This document shows positions 20,266 through 20,559 of a DNA stretch of 20,559 bases, one piece after another (within the stretch, counting starts at the first letter, position 1; each line of letters opens with the position of its first letter). The DNA is from Rickettsiales bacterium (GTDB taxonomy: Bacteria; Pseudomonadota; Alphaproteobacteria; Rs-D84). The DNA is taken from assembly GCA_031273075.1 (NCBI GenBank), contig JAISSM010000004.1, forward strand, positions 1-20,559, read 5' to 3'. The notes under the pieces are model-generated. The model searched no databases and had not been told where the DNA came from. It saw only the letters and a list, made by a program, of their open reading frames with translations. A program made the position numbers and the translations under genes.

Positions 20266-20559
20266 TCCAAAATCATTTTTCCCGCGCGCCCGAGAATGCC
20301 CCTGATAAGATTGAACCTCGACGCGGTTTTTATGCCGCGAAGTTTTTCCTTTGCGTCCTTAAGTTTTTCCTCGAACGGTTCCGCGGCCTCCGCCCTGATG
20401 CGTTCGAGAACGGCGTCTTTCGACATTCCGTCCGCGTTGGCCCCGGCCGCGCCGAACTTTGCGCGCTGGGCGGCCAATGCTTTTTTGATGACGTTGATTT
20501 TTTCACCGTTTGTTTTTTTCATATCGGCCAGGATTTTCTGACGCTTTGATTTGGCTTCT
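20262..20559 (-). CDS. Phage-associated protein upstream of terL, 5' partial
   Basis: The frame stays open to the window edge (EAKSKRQKILADMKKTNGEK at the visible start), so ATG 20522 need not be the start. The visible part is very basic and helical (KKALAAQRAKFGA, EEKLKDAKEKLRGIKTASRF). The position just before terL and the ATGA overlap fit a small terminase subunit or DNA-binding packaging protein, but no known domain is recognised. Confidence 0.5.
   Translation of the reverse strand, partial: EAKSKRQKILADMKKTNGEKINVIKKALAAQRAKFGAAGANADGMSKDAVLERIRAEAAEPFEEKLKDAKEKLRGIKTASRFNLIRGILGRAGKMILE

Noticed and set aside
13554..20559. Intact prophage
   Set aside because: Only terminase, portal and a few small genes are visible, no capsid, tail, integrase or lysis genes, and terminase and portal are broken at repeats.

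Overview
The window looks like the chromosome of an alphaproteobacterium with an anaerobic or fermentative metabolism, probably an uncultured, possibly host-associated lineage. This is inferred from protein sequence and gene order. An EnvC-like gene lies near a CtpA/S41 protease gene, as is common in Alphaproteobacteria. LptC and LptB are of alphaproteobacterial type, DnaB is the chromosomal form, and there is an oxygen-sensitive pyruvate:ferredoxin oxidoreductase (NifJ/PFOR). No taxonomic search could be run.

Layout. 1-1154: the end of an envC-like gene, a BrnT/BrnA toxin-antitoxin pair with a strong promoter, and tRNA-Leu(UAG). 1323-4702: the CtpA-like protease, then a cytoplasmic-looking protein with about twelve 22-residue leucine-rich repeats. 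4759-9072: a PFOR cut into two genes, domains I-II and then domains III to VI, with a ferredoxin-thioredoxin-like fusion gene between them. 9316-10446: purC. 10644-11894 (minus strand): lptB and a short lptC, with lptA missing between them. 12107-13380: an unknown exported protein and a 51-residue lipoprotein. 13554-16333 and 19645-20559 (minus strand): prophage remnants (portal, a Bbp19-like protein, a small membrane protein, and the large terminase in two halves). 16357-19509 (plus strand): dnaB, a double-HTH regulator and an unknown partner, sitting exactly between the two terminase halves.

The most striking signal is in the spaces between genes. Nearly every intergenic region holds repeats built from tandem 7-bp units: AATGAAG, GAATCCC, TGTGATA or AATTAGC types, plus ACTGTTG inside a signal-peptide coding region. 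They often form inverted arms around a GC-rich hairpin with a 3-nt loop. They lie at gene 3' ends, supply stop codons, mark truncated genes (lptC, portal, terminase), and in one case run in frame through nifJ between its two ferredoxin clusters. This resembles a cross between the palindromic elements of Rickettsia and the heptanucleotide STRR repeats of cyanobacteria. Two intergenic spaces (6436-6615, 10475-10614) are rows of consecutive short hairpins with unrelated stems.

Several genes (brnT, the LRR gene, the first PFOR gene, dnaB, the HTH gene) have a good -35/-10 pair ending only 6-9 nt before the start codon and no Shine-Dalgarno sequence, so leaderless transcripts are predicted. No stretch longer than 300 bases lacks a gene; the longest gap, 9073-9315, is filled by repeats, a 24-bp inverted repeat and the purC promoter. 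If the window comes from a metagenome, a misassembly at repeats must be excluded before the gene breaks are trusted.
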